A program made the translations under genes and the position numbers. The notes under the pieces were generated by a model. That model searched no databases and was not told where the DNA came from. It saw only the letters and a list, made by a program, of their open reading frames with translations. From Zoroaster sp. YZ-2022 (lineage: Eukaryota > Echinodermata > Asteroidea > Forcipulatida > Zoroasteridae), in contig CM055828.1 in NCBI GenBank assembly GCA_029582265.1, forward strand, positions 5,873,402 through 5,937,401: a stretch of DNA of 64,000 nt. The letters run 5' to 3'. Positions 1-10,067 of this stretch are shown here, in pieces; position 1 is the first letter of the stretch, and every line of letters starts with the position of its first letter.

Positions 1-70
1 GTTTACCACAAGGTCTGTGGTTTACCACAAGGTCTGTGGTTTACCATAGAGCTTGTCAAAAGTCTTTGGT
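1..70. repeat. 19-bp tandem repeat, about 2.5 copies
   Basis: Two identical 19-bp units (GTTTACCACAAGGTCTGTG) are followed by a third, diverged partial unit that starts GTTTACCATAG. Looser relatives with TTTACCATAGAAG and GCTCTGTGG appear at about 169-210. The array may extend beyond the window edge. Confidence 0.85.
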
Positions 71-1529
71 TATAGTGAGCTTCTTTCAGATCCAGAGATT
101 CTTAAATCATGCAGGGATACATATAATTGGCATATTTAGTTTCCCCTGCAGCTTGGTTATTGTGGGCTGTTTACCATAGAAGTTGTCATTAGCTCTGTGG
201 GTTTACTAAGATTCTTTTAGGTCGAGGGATTTTTCAAAGGGGGCTACACATTGACATATAATTATTCTGTACTAGATCCCCCCTACGATCTGAGATAACC
301 TACATTTATGTTGTGTTTCCAGTCAGTCATCCGAAGGAATTTGAACACATAAGGCAACCAGAGTGTGTCCCCACACCCTGCAGACATATTAGAAAGACAG
401 GAGTGGTTGTCCCAATGAATTAGTTCTGGTACCCTGTTGAAAACTTGATATGCTTAATTAGGCACAGTCAGGAAGGACTGGAAGGAGGAGGGGGTTGCAC
501 GCTCTGCAGTGTTCCAATTAGACCCTGCTGCAGTGCCCTAATCCTAGGCATCGATTTTACATGTACATGTAGACCTACATGTAAATCCGTACCTTTAAGA
601 TAGGACCCCTGCAATTTGGGTTCAAAGTTTCATCCACCAGACAAACATCAACATTGAAAGTCAACATTTTGTCTGCATTGTTAGGCCGTTTTACCATAAC
701 ATTAGCTTGTGATAGCTATATAGCACTCAAATTTCCTTCACATGCAATCTTCCATTTGAAACACATACAAGTAGCTAGCTGTACTCTTATGAACTCTAGC
801 TGTTATATTCAGACTAATTTACTTTGCGATGAGTGAGATCATCTTGATCTTTTGGAGCCCCACAGAGTAGGAGGTACCATCCTGGGGTACACAGGTCATT
901 AGTCTGACAAAGTGACCAGAGCAGAGGCAGAGCAGTTCTAAGCACCTCAGGAACTGACCTTGTCGCATACACTAGACTGGGGATATTGAAAAAAATATCG
1001 CTTCTCAGTGGAAATAAAAGCTGACTTGATGTTGGTGTTATAGGGACAGTCTCAGAATTTTGAAATGTGCTCCAGTGTTCCGTGTATTATAAAAAAGCCA
1101 GGATTAAGAAAAACGGTGTTCACATGTTTATTGTTTAACTTCTGAATACTTTGCATATTGATGTACAATATTGATACATACAAGTGTATAAATAGAAAAT
1201 CATGCCAAAGACAGACAAGTATATTGGTTTTCCCTTCAAAATATTTTACATAGCAAGATTTTTTGACAAAAATATTTGTGTGTGTATGTAATACTTATTT
1301 TGTATAGCAAATCTTAAATTATGATTTGCAAATTGTGAATTTAGTGTATATATTCGGTATACATCTTTTCAGAACCGGTACCGCACTTAAACACATGGTC
1401 ACTTTTTTACCGCAAACCGAAACAATATCAATACTCCACCATGCAAAGCCTCAAGTCTTATACATGTATACTCAAAAACATTTATGATCAAAGATTAATA
1501 CATAAAACTTACTTACCTCAAAATATTTA
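71..1529. other. Non-coding stretch, no gene seen
   Basis: No supported exon. Positions 556-585 hold an interrupted palindrome whose ends TTTACATGTA and TACATGTAAA pair. Positions 1270-1345 hold a block (AGCAAATCTTAAATT followed by GCAAATTGTGAATTT) that recurs at about 12640-12725, 48350-48420 and 61795-61875, so it is a dispersed repeat of unknown origin. Confidence 0.6.
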
Positions 1530-1745
1530 TGTCTGAGGTGCACTAATTTGATTACAATTAATCAAATTATTATGCAAATGAATTGTCATCCGGGAGACAT
1601 TTAATTCTAGGAATGAAAATGAAAATTCTGACTGTATTTTCACAAATGTTTTGTTAAGAACACAATATAATACACTCAAATTTTCACAATGTAATTTATA
1701 AACTGAAACTTTCACAGGTTGGTTTTCATGATTTCTCTTGATGGA
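1530..1745 (-). repeat. Dispersed family G, diverged copy
   Basis: On the minus strand this carries the family G landmarks AACCTGTGAAAGTTTCAG and, further on, a CACCTCAG block. The remainder is strongly diverged, so the limits are approximate. Family G recurs about fourteen times in the window and lacks obvious termini. Confidence 0.45.
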
Positions 1746-2413
1746 TGCATCTGCAGACATTTTACCAAAAGGCTTTTTAAACAGTATTCTTAGCAATGCT
1801 GTTTGCTTCTAAAAACAAGGGGGAGGCCAGTAAAATCTGAAACTTAACTTGCAAAGATCAGAGCAAGAGACACATGTATGTACATTGCACATGCTTGTTA
1901 TGATCAGCTGGACAGGTGCAGCTAAACATAGACAGGCCAATGACGGGACCGTGGTTTTGAGCGTTTACTTGCTGGGCAGGTGACAGCGGAAGTGTGCGTA
2001 AGCATCTCCCGTGGATATTGAAGACACCAGGTGGTGCGTTTAACCACGTACACTCCAGGGATACTTTCCTTGGTTTTTAACACTTTACACATTATGCGCA
2101 ACATAGATAGTGTTATACTTTAAATCAGGGGCTGGATACAGAGTAATTGAAATGGGGTGGGGGGCCAAATTTGCAAGTAGTAAATTTGTACCACATTTAT
2201 AGCCTGTACATTTATAGCCTGTTTATAAAATTAAAAAAACGTGTGCCATTGCTTTCATCACTGTTGGCCAGAGGTATCAATCTCTGTGTGCAAAAACAGA
2301 AAGTATTGCTAATTTTAAGAGCTTTGAATAGCAATACTGCGGCTACACATTTTTGTTTGTTCTGGTTGAATAACGCAGATATCCTAAAAGCCTGCTGCTG
2401 CATCATCGGATTT
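1746..2413. other. Non-coding stretch, nothing recognised
   Basis: No gene, RNA or repeat family was recognised. Open frames are all under 100 codons, and two overlap on opposite strands at 2147-2422, which argues against coding. Confidence 0.5.
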
Positions 2414-2744
2414 GTGATCTGATGGCCGAGTCGTCAGAATGTGGGTTTGAATCCCAACCGCGACCGTGGTGCTTGTGTCCTAGAGCAAGACACTTTACCA
2501 TAATTGCTTCTCTCCACCCAGGGGTAAATGGGTACCTGTGAGGGCAGAGTTGGTTGTTGTGTTTGATTAGCCCTATATGCGCTGTAATGGCAGCAATTGA
2601 GCTGTATACTTCCAAGGGAGCTGAGATGGTTTCAGGAATGATTTATGAGCCTGATGAACAGGGGTAATAATATAATGCGCCTTGAGCACCAGTTTGGTGG
2701 ATATGTGCGCTATATAAGTCCACATTATTATTATTATTATTATC
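2414..2744 (+). mobile_element. tRNA-derived SINE (family S1), near full length
   Basis: The head carries an RNA polymerase III A-box-like sequence (TGATGGCCGAGT, about 2420-2431) and a B box (GGGTTTGAATCCC, 2443-2455). The body has GCACTTTACCATAATTGC and GGGTAAATGGGTACC. The 3' end has GCGCCTTGAGCACC and GTGCGCTATATAAGTCC, then an (ATT)n tail at about 2724-2743. The distance between the two boxes is short for a tRNA, so the tRNA domain has lost part of its anticodon arm. Other copies or parts lie at 6522-6606, 20909-21100, 25838-26110 and 58348-58430. The sequence shows the boxes and tail directly; mobilisation by a LINE partner is inferred. Confidence 0.85.
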
Positions 2745-2912
2745 TGTGTATTAGTTGAAAAGGTGTTGAGGTATCAAATTGATGTCTAGGTGTATTTGCA
2801 TGCTTATCTCCATGTCCATTGCATGCCCTAGGCCCAGGGTAGGACATGTCAAAGACACTGGGGTTAGTTAGGCAATAGGTGTCAGTGTCACAGAGGGGTC
2901 TCTTAATTGGGT

Positions 2913-2991
2913 CTTATTGGTATCCTCATTGGGACAATAGGGTTTCGATCAGGATAAAAGTGTTATCCTGATTAGGATAGTATAATTGACA
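2913..2991 (+). repeat. Short dispersed repeat (family H), copy 1
   Basis: The block TTGGTATCCTCATTGGGA...CAGGATAAAAGT...GGATAGTATAATTGACA recurs in the same order at 32371-32458 and 41471-41570. Three diverged copies of about 80-100 bp do not reveal termini. Confidence 0.65.
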
Positions 2992-3039
2992 ACCATGTGA
3001 ATGTTTTAGCATTTTTACGTTTCAGATTTTTTCCGTATT

Positions 3040-3240
3040 CGTTTAAACGGAATTTAGGAAAGAGAACTCTTTCCTAGGAAAGAGAACCTAATGAGCTATA
3101 AAACATTTAACTTTTTAAAAATGACAGCACCTCAGAAAAATTTGTGATAATTCGTAGGGAAGATTGATACCATCATCAGCTTTACATCAAGTAAGTTTCA
3201 CATAACAATTTGACCATTTACTTATTTTTGAATTAACATT
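3040..3240 (+). repeat. Dispersed family G copy
   Basis: Contains the family landmarks GAATTTAGGAAAGAGAAC, GACAGCACCTCAG, GATTGATACCATCATCAGC and AAGTAAGTTTCACATAA in the order seen in the other copies. Family identity is clear from sharing; its class is unknown. Confidence 0.7.
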
Positions 3241-3351
3241 CCTTACCATTAAAAGCTGTCCCCATTGGTGAATCCAGGAGGTCAAAGGCCCCCCCCCCTT
3301 TACATTTTTTGCCACCCTGGATCTCCTGGCTGCTAGCTTTCCCAGCAGAGT

Positions 3352-3505
3352 TGTGTACTGGTGTGGTTCTCATTTTCACTGCCTTAAGAAAGTATGCAGG
3401 GCGGAGTTGACCCAACTAGGATTTACACTCTGGTCTGGAGAAGATGAGCTTTTAAAATGCAACAGTGTACATGTAAACCAACTGGGCTTTTTGTAACTAT
3501 TAAAA
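3352..3505 (+). repeat. Tandem duplication, copy 1, with an unoccupied TTAA site
   Basis: This segment is repeated 182 bp downstream (3532-3569 continued at 4147-4258). Shared landmarks are TTTTCACTGCCTTAAG, AGTATGCAGGGC, TGACC(C/G)AACTAG and ACCAACTGGG. In this copy the TTAA at 3384-3387 is uninterrupted. In the other copy the same TTAA carries a 577-bp insertion. Confidence 0.85.
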
Positions 3506-3531
3506 CTCGAGTACATTTTTCTGTATTTGTA

Positions 3532-4258
3532 CTCGTACGCAAGTCTGGTTCTTATTTTCACTGCCTTAACCAGTTGACGTCGGGAATATTAATTTTTTTC
3601 CGGTCCCCATGCGGGTTTATTTTCAGTGCAAAAATCTGAAAAAATTTCTAGCCATTAATAATTTTTTTTGTCAATGAAACTAAGTTCGGACACCCAAATA
3701 AACACCTTTACTCATTGACATTTCGAGAATTAAATGGCTAGTTTTTTAATTACGGTTGTGTTTGTTCAGCACAATTAGACCGTTGGCAAGCTCCGATGCA
3801 ACGGCCTATTATTAGCGACCAGCGCCCGGTCGAAAAGACGGCATACCCGGAGAGAGATCGAAGGCCTCGTAAACAATGGATATAAATCCGTCTTTACAAA
3901 TTCTTGGCTGGTACGTCAAAGGAACAGGTCTTGGATAAAGGGATTACGCAAAAATCAACAAAAAGAGTGAACTCGTTCAGTGTTTGCAGTGCATTTTGTC
4001 CAGGGACACCGAACCGTGACCCCACGTGTGGCATGTTGACAAGTCTCCCGGTAACACACACAAAAATCGGAATGCGTGTTTAGACGCTCTCCGATCCGCT
4101 GTACAAACAAAAATTGCGTGTATACATGGCCTCCGAAGCGAACTGGTTAAGAAGTATGCAGGGCCGATTTGACCGAACTAGAATTTACAGTCTGGTCAGG
4201 AGAAGGTTTAAAATGCTAGTGTATACCAACTGGGGTTTTTGTAACTATTAAAGCTTTC
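3532..4258 (+). repeat. Tandem duplication, copy 2, split by an insertion
   Basis: Left part 3532-3569 ends in CACTGCCTTAA and right part 4147-4258 starts TTAAGAAGTATGCAGGG. Together they match copy 1 at 3352-3505. The split falls exactly at TTAA, which is present on both sides of the inserted element. Confidence 0.85.
3570..4146. mobile_element. TTAA-flanked DNA transposon, non-autonomous, with empty site known
   Basis: The element is 577 bp between TTAA at 3566-3569 and TTAA at 4147-4150. Its ends are imperfect inverted repeats: CCAGTTGACGTCGG at the left, and CCAGTTCGCTTCGG when the right end is read on the minus strand (11 of 14 positions identical). The interior is richer in GC and CpG than the flanks and has no long open frame. 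Known superfamilies with TTAA target duplications are piggyBac and Kolobok; I cannot tell which from these ends. The unoccupied target is preserved at 3384-3387. Confidence 0.85.
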
Positions 4259-4892
4259 AGAATATGTCCTGGAAAGTAATATGGGATTTCTCCAACATTG
4301 ATTCTATTTGATTTTTTTTTTTTAAATTGACTTTTCTTGAGTAAATTGTTTACAGAAGATTTTGTTTTCCCACATACAAAATGTATTGTATTGGTTATAT
4401 TTTTTATGGAAGTAAATGTAATATTGAAAGAAAAAAATTCAATAAATAAACAAAAATTGTATGTTTACATGAACTCCAAATTACAATGTACATGTATTTA
4501 AAAAAAAAAAAAACTCAACAACAGTGCTTCATGTTTATATCTGCTTTGAAAATAACTTTGTTAATTCCAGTAAGATAATCAAAGTGAAAGTACACTTATC
4601 CGCTGAAGACGTATGAAGCTATATGACTCTCATCCAATGTTGTATCCCTGCTGTGCGATAACGCCAATAGTATTTCCTCTATTAAGCTCACCGTGTTTAC
4701 GTATATTCGTTACCTTAATAGCATCACAGTTGATTTCGCGGCATGTGAGGGATGCACACACGTGGCCGCCACACACACATTACAAAGTTATGTGGAATGA
4801 CGAGTGGATTGTGCGTCAATTAAAATTAAATAGTACTATGCATACCTTAAAACTGGTATTGTTTGATCAGATATCAAAAGATGTATAAGTGT
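4259..4892. other. AT-rich non-coding stretch
   Basis: Contains a T run at 4312-4322 and an A run at about 4500-4513. A 91-codon open frame at 4613-4888 has no recognisable family features and is not supported as a gene. Confidence 0.5.
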
Positions 4893-4896
4893 TTAA

Positions 4897-5262
4897 CCCT
4901 AACTCCCTAGGCCCATTTGCTTACACATAACCAGAATCCTCCAAAATCCTTCAGTAGTAAAGCAAGCACATGACATGTATGCACACATGTGTTTCTAATC
5001 TGTGATACATGTACATTACATGGCCAGGGACCCTCCCTACATGCATGGAGCAATAAACAGTGTCCACTGACCCAAGCACTGACCTTGCAATCACTACAAC
5101 AAACATGGATGTACATGTACATGTACATGTACCATGGAAAGGCAAGTATGCCTAATAACCTCAATCCTCCAAAATCCTTCACTTTAGCAAAGAGCATGTA
5201 GCATGTAACCTCAATCCATCAAAATCCTTCACTTTAGCAAAGAGGATTTTGGAGGGTAAGGG
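4897..5262 (-). mobile_element. Family A MITE, TTAA-flanked, 366 bp
   Basis: Flanked by TTAA at 4893-4896 and 5263-5266. The left end CCCTAACTCCCTAGGCCC and right end GGAGGGTAAGG form short imperfect inverted termini, with a subterminal AATCCTCCAAAATCCTTCA / GGATTTTGGAGG pair inside. It is inverted relative to the copies at 47.8, 50.8 and 53.0 kb. The shared core includes GCAAGGTCAGTGCTTGGGTC and GTCAGTGGACACTGTTTATT, read on the minus strand. A triplicated ACATGT block at about 5112-5131 enlarges this copy. No transposase is encoded; open frames of 60-96 codons recur in several copies because the element is conserved, not because they are genes. Confidence 0.9.
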
Positions 5263-5266
5263 TTAA

Positions 5267-5574
5267 TAATAGGTAGACTTTGTGTTTGTGAATCAGTATC
5301 AGGGATTGTATCCAAGATTTCAAAAAAGTGGGTTGAAGGGTTGTCTTGGATATCTACATTTTTGAAAAGCAGTAGAAATTTTCAAGAAAAAAAAAGATCA
5401 GATTTTTGTGCATAACCAAAATCTGCCTTATACCTCTCCATATTCAACAGATATTAGCATACAGGATTGCAATAGTATTAAATCCAGTTTAAACTTTTAC
5501 TAAGATGTCTGTAAATGCACCCATATACTATTTAAGTACATTTTTAACTTATTTCATTGTGTTGTTTATGAGAA
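5267..5574. other. Non-coding stretch, nothing recognised
   Basis: No gene or repeat landmark was recognised here. Confidence 0.5.
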
Positions 5575-5760
5575 AAATAGTTAAAACTCTCCAGAAAACA
5601 AACAAATTCATTTGCAAAGTCATTTAATAAATTGTACTAAAAATATGTCAACCCGGACTAAGACAATTGTATTTTAGGGGATGTTTGATACCGTCATCAA
5701 CTTTACACTGAGAAAGTTTCTTGTAAATCTGTGAGCATTTAAGTTTTTCTTGAATGAAAA
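5575..5760 (+). repeat. Dispersed family G, diverged copy
   Basis: The best-preserved part is at about 5675-5745: GATGTTTGATACCGTCATC followed by AACTTTACAC and GAGAAAGTTTCTTGTAAA, in the order of the better copies. Upstream similarity is weak. Confidence 0.55.
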
Positions 5761-6217
5761 TATTGTGTAGTGGCTTTAAATCATTAAATGTTTAAATCAT
5801 TAAATGTATTAGTCTATCATATGGCATGGCAGAGATTAGGTTGAGGGGGATTATGGAAAATCCATTTGTTTAAACTTTGTAGGCCTATGTGGTATTTGCA
5901 TCAGGGATGAACTCATTTCACATTGAGAATTACCAGCATCAGGGGTTTCTTGAAGGATTAACTGAGGCATCCAAGGTTGGCTGATGAAGTGAAGGATACT
6001 GGCAGATCTTCCTATTAAAATGCACTTTTCTTAATAAAATAGCAGCATAGAAGGCACTAAAAGCACTCAAAATGCTGCCCGAGCCAATATGGCTCATCAG
6101 GCATGTGTTTATTTCCGATTTCATTGGCATGAAATGGCTGGTAATATAGATCTGTATTTCTCTGGATGGGATGCCAGTCTATTGCAGGTTACTCCCAATC
6201 AGAATACATGTATTTAG
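5761..6217. other. Non-coding stretch, nothing recognised
   Basis: Only a short local duplication (AATCATTAAATGT twice at about 5778-5808) stands out. Confidence 0.5.
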
Positions 6218-6420
6218 GAGATCAGCTTGGTATAGTGGTGCTTTCCTCGCCTTTTACATCTTAGAACCCGGATTCGAATCCCACTTTGACCCGAGCCAAC
6301 ATGTGGATTGGGTTTTCAGTCCCAAGTTGATCGTGTGGGGTTTTCCCCAGAATAATTCTCTGGTGTTTTGCATCCCACTAGTAAAACTGAAATTTCTTCC
6401 TTGTATTCTTTTTTGTTTAA
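6218..6420 (+). mobile_element. tRNA-derived SINE (family S2)
   Basis: The head has an A-box-like TTGGTATAGTGG (about 6228-6239) and a B box GGATTCGAATCCC (about 6270-6282), spaced as in a tRNA. It is followed by a body with GGATTGGGTTTTCAGTC and GGGGTTTTCCCCAG. The minus-strand segment 62508-62662 is a second copy with the same head and first body block. The 3' end is unclear; a (GA)n run begins at 6432. Confidence 0.75.
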
Positions 6421-6431
6421 AGATGGGCCCT

Positions 6432-6455
6432 GAGAGAGAGAGAGAGAGAGAGAGA
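6432..6455 (+). repeat. (GA)n microsatellite
   Basis: About 12 uninterrupted GA dinucleotides follow the S2 SINE, possibly seeded by its 3' tail. Confidence 0.95.
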
Positions 6456-6521
6456 ACAGGGATAGTCACTGATCAGTTTACCCAGGGTAAAATAAGAAAT
6501 TGCCCACACTCATTTATATTC

Positions 6522-6606
6522 CGTGGTGGAGAGAAGCAATTATGGTAGAACATCTTCAGATCACTTCAATCACCCTGGCTGAGATTTCAACCCATATTCT
6601 GAAGAC
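6522..6606 (-). mobile_element. SINE S1 fragment
   Basis: On the minus strand this contains ATGGGTTGAAATCTC (a decayed B box) followed by ACCATAATTGCTTCTCTCC, which matches the head-to-body junction of the S1 copy at 2414-2744. The 3' half is missing. Confidence 0.7.
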
Positions 6607-7723
6607 TTTAACATTTCAAAACCCAAGTGTGCTATTGGTCACGGGAGGGGCTCTAAATTGGGATCAAATTGGGATCTTGATCAAATTGGGATCTTTTTAG
6701 AGTCAAAATGATATGTTTTCCTTGCTTGGCATAATTACATGATTGCATAGATGTTAAGTTATGTAAACTGATGGACTGAACTTCATGTGACCCTGGTTTT
6801 ATAATTTCTGTGTTCCGAAAGAATCTCGGACGTATGGTAGCGATGATGATTCGTCAACGCAGCTGCCAGAAAGACCATCACATACTGTTCCCTGAAGATA
6901 ACATTAACTTGGGTATGACGGAGGCATGCATCGCCCACCATTCTATGATGTCATATCCCTCGCCAGGTCCTCCGTCCAATGGAAACTACCCTTTTAATGA
7001 GTTAATTATTCCGAGGATTGCGATGGCTTAAAGATAAATCAGCCAGAATCATCCCACGGAAAGATCAAGGTTGAAAAAGCACTAGCTTCGATGTTTCCAA
7101 GTCAATAAACAAGCACCGCATGAGCGGGTTCCTTACGGAAATTTGATTTGGATCATGTGAAAACAATGTTAACCGTGGTAACATGATAAAAGAGACGGAT
7201 AGGGGAGACATGACATCACGGCCCCCTGCTAAGCTATAACTATCAGTCAACGGGGCACATCCAAATAAACGGACAACTCTGCAAAATTGTTTAACTCTTA
7301 CACCCAGCTTTACGTGAAACAATTTATCATTTCCATCTTTCTCTGGCCTCGGTTGTTTTAACCTTGGCTTTATGTTCTTATTTTTTAAAGGAAAAGCATT
7401 GAGATTCCCCTGGAAAGAAATTAACAAATGTAATCTTTTGTGTCACTCCACCGTAGCAGAATAAGTCTTATAAAATGGTTGAATAGTTAAAAGGATACAC
7501 ATGTACATGTATCCACAGGCGGACATAAAGGATTTCCCGGATGTGCGGGTCTACAGCTCATTTGCATATTAAATGAGCGCCAAACACAATGTAAACAAAC
7601 TCGCTCAGAAGTAATCTTTCCTAATAAAAAGTCGGTTTTTATTAGAAATGACCTTGCTCAGGATGAATTAATATATAAAAGACCACACTTCCACAAACAC
7701 GTTTATTGAGATTACCAATCGTT
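6607..7723. other. Non-coding stretch, nothing recognised
   Basis: A 120-codon minus-strand open frame at 7065-7427 and a 73-codon plus-strand one at 6810-7031 have no recognisable domain and no support as exons. An ACATGTACATGT palindrome lies at about 7500-7511. Confidence 0.45.
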
Positions 7724-7727
7724 TAAA

Positions 7728-7913
7728 AGGGACAATATCGTCACAATCTACAGGACTCAGTGACCGAAAAAAATACCCCTTAGATAAGGTCATATTACCA
7801 TTGCTGCTGCATAAATGAGCCAGTAAATTTCAGTCACTGTGTTCATCTTAAACAAGGACACCAATTCCATGCCTGTGTTGAAAGTCTACTCTAATCATGA
7901 CGATACTGTCCCT
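7728..7913 (+). mobile_element. Family B MITE
   Basis: The ends AGGGACAATATCGTCAC and, inverted, GTGACGATACTGTCCCT-like sequence at the right form terminal inverted repeats. The right flank is TTAA (7914-7917) and the left flank is TAAA (7724-7727). The core has GATAAGGTCATATTACC, GCTGCTGCATAAATGAGCC and TCAGTCACTGTGTTCATC, shared with the copies at 35.6, 36.5, 39.8 and 53.7 kb. The left part of the core is shortened in this copy (GGGCATGGAATC is missing). Non-coding. Confidence 0.85.
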
Positions 7914-7917
7914 TTAA

Positions 7918-8433
7918 ATGATTTTAAAGGGTACATTGGTTATTACGTGATTATGATTTATTATTGGAAAAAATAAGTTGGTAAAATCATCAATCATCCT
8001 GACAAATTATTATAAATAGCACTAACATAAATTTACAGAAATTAACTTGATTGACACTGACGGTGTATTTACATTATTTCGATACAACAGACCTGTTGGA
8101 TTGAAAATAATTCACCTTTTTCCACTTCTATGAATGACAATATGCACAAACTAATCCCTCAAAAAGGCAGGTTTCTTTTTGGCGCTACCACAGAGGTCAA
8201 AATGTTCAAGGTATGAATGCCAAGGTTTGATTACAGAAAAAAAGGAAAGAATGTGTGGTGTCAGCAGAAGTACATTCAACCATGCCTCTTATAATCATCA
8301 TGTAAACGTGACTGTATCTTTCACACATTGTTGTGGAGCAATTACAAAAATAAGATTTTATTCCCGGGGCTGTCAACTAGGCTACTGGATTTAGTTCAGG
8401 GACTAACTTTAATAGGTTTCTGAAAATGCCAAG
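7918..8433. other. Non-coding stretch, nothing recognised
   Basis: No gene or repeat landmark was recognised. Confidence 0.45.
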
Positions 8434-8530
8434 TTATTATTATTTATTTATTTTTATCCCAGGTGGCCCAATCAGTGATTATCACTGATCTCCCTCAGGT
8501 CCCAGCTTTGAACTGTTAGAGACTGATATT
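8434..8530 (-). mobile_element. Possible retroelement 3' end with (AAAT)n/(AAT)n tail
   Basis: On the minus strand a unique-looking block (GGGACCTGAGGGAGATCAG, then CCACCTGGGATAAAA) ends in ATAAATAAATAATAATAA. A short-repeat A/T tail after a unique 3' block is typical of LINE or SINE ends. No second copy lies in the window, so the extent and family are guesses. Confidence 0.4.
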
Positions 8531-9214
8531 CGCTTCGTGCATATTCGTAGCCCTCTAGCGGTGAAATGCACTTCAGCTGCGAGCTCCAGGCTTTACGCAG
8601 TTCCATTTATGGCCTCTTTACCGTACAAACGTATCACAGCATTTCATACCTTTTCCGATGTTTTTAATTTTTAACTTCTGCACTTATTAACTATGAAGAG
8701 TTTTTTTTCTACCTAAAACAAAAAAGATTTCAGCGGCCATTTTTTCTTTAATTTTCAAAGTGAAAAACTCTTCCCTGGTAACCGTTTATACTATGGAGCC
8801 AGTAGCGCACACAAACCGGTTAACCAGTGATATACTAACTTTCCTATGTCATAGCCATAGTTATGGTTGCCAAACTATGAGCAGCAAAAAAAACTTGAAT
8901 ATTTATTTTAAATACTGTAATATAATACTTTATATTCCTCATAAATACCTCCAGCATAAAATGATGGCCATCCATATAAAATGGCGCTCAATGCTTACAA
9001 TACAAAATGCCCTTTGACAACCTCTGTATTGCATGATGATGCCCTCATACGACCATGGAAGGGGCGAAAAAGTAAACCAGACTAGGTTGAACTCCTACTC
9101 TAAATGTCCCATTTTGAAGGATGGGGCACTGTAGATATTACACACATGCCTCGATCCCCAACACCAGACTCATGAAAGCATACATGTACGTATCTCAGTC
9201 AGCTAAACGCTTAA
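8531..9214. other. Non-coding stretch, nothing recognised
   Basis: An 85-codon open frame at 8760-9017 is lysine- and hydrophobic-rich without a recognisable domain. Confidence 0.45.
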
Positions 9215-9300
9215 CCCTAGCCAGCATGAGTGATCTTCCAACCATGTACCGACTGACGTAGCATGCCACAGTTCTCCAATTGAGCTTACTGGGTACATGT
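9215..9300 (-). mobile_element. Possible tRNA-like SINE relic
   Basis: On the minus strand TAAGCTCAATTGGAGAAC resembles an A-box region, and GGTTGGAAGATCACTC about 45 bp further resembles a decayed B box. No tail or second copy was found. This could be coincidence. Confidence 0.3.
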
Positions 9301-9868
9301 AGGTTGAAATTATGCAAGTCCCTTCCTCAGGAGGCTGATGCACTGAGGATTGGGGGTTTATAAGGATGATACCGTGGTACTGAGTAATTCAGTTCCTCTG
9401 CAGATCGTTTGATAGGGGAATGTTCTGGAATCAGATCATTGGATATCGTTTTGGTCTAATTTAAAGTTCATGTATGCTATTCTTAACAGAGGGGAGGGTC
9501 ATAGAAAGTCATTGCCCAATTGCAAGGTGTCACCTTTGTTAGGGATACAGTAGTGGATCCAGAGCGCACTATCGGAAGCAGTATTGTCAGCAATACCAAT
9601 GTTATACCTTCTCTTCAAAGGGATCATACACTATTGGTGAAATGTCTATAAATGCATGCATACTTTTTACAAATGAAGAGTGTTCTTATAAGAACCAACC
9701 CGAGAATGTTTCCGCTTATTCTGAAATAAGGTTTGTGTGCATGTGGACTTGGATACATTTCGTGATACATTTCGGGTTTGAATTTATATTCATACTGAAA
9801 ATTAATACATGTCCTACACAATAACTTCTCAGGATGTCTTACAACCAAGTAATTTTGTTAATATGTTC
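9301..9868. other. Non-coding stretch, nothing recognised
   Basis: Two open frames of 60-74 codons overlap on opposite strands at 9624-9848. A short family G trace (ACTTCTCAGGATG) lies at about 9822. Confidence 0.45.
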
Positions 9869-9869
9869 A

Positions 9870-10067
9870 GGGGCCAATTTCACAGAGCTGCTTAGCAGGA
9901 AAATTTGCTTAGCGCGAAAATTTGCTTAGCGGGAAAATTTGCTTAGCGGATTTCTTTGGTTACCAGCCAAACTTTCATACAAAATGTATACATTTTGACT
10001 GGGAGTCTAATTTATATTGCTTAGCAAAAATATTTGCTTAGCAAAATGTTCTGCTTAGTAGTTCTGT
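9870..10067 (+). mobile_element. Family C MITE, right end eroded
   Basis: The left end is GGGGCCAATTTCACAGAGC followed by GCTTAGCAGGAAAATTTG. The middle has TTGGTTACCAGCCAAACTTT and, inverted, TTTTGACTGGGAGTC. The right end TGCTTAGTAGTTCTGTGAAA has lost its GGCCCC terminus. In this copy the subterminal unit GCTTAGCG(G/C)GAAAATTT is tandemly repeated three to four times (about 9888-9950), unlike the other copies. Confidence 0.8.

Noticed and set aside
6810..7427. Opposed frames of 73 and 120 codons as exons
   Set aside because: No recognisable family, no clear splice sites in frame, and length within chance for this much sequence.
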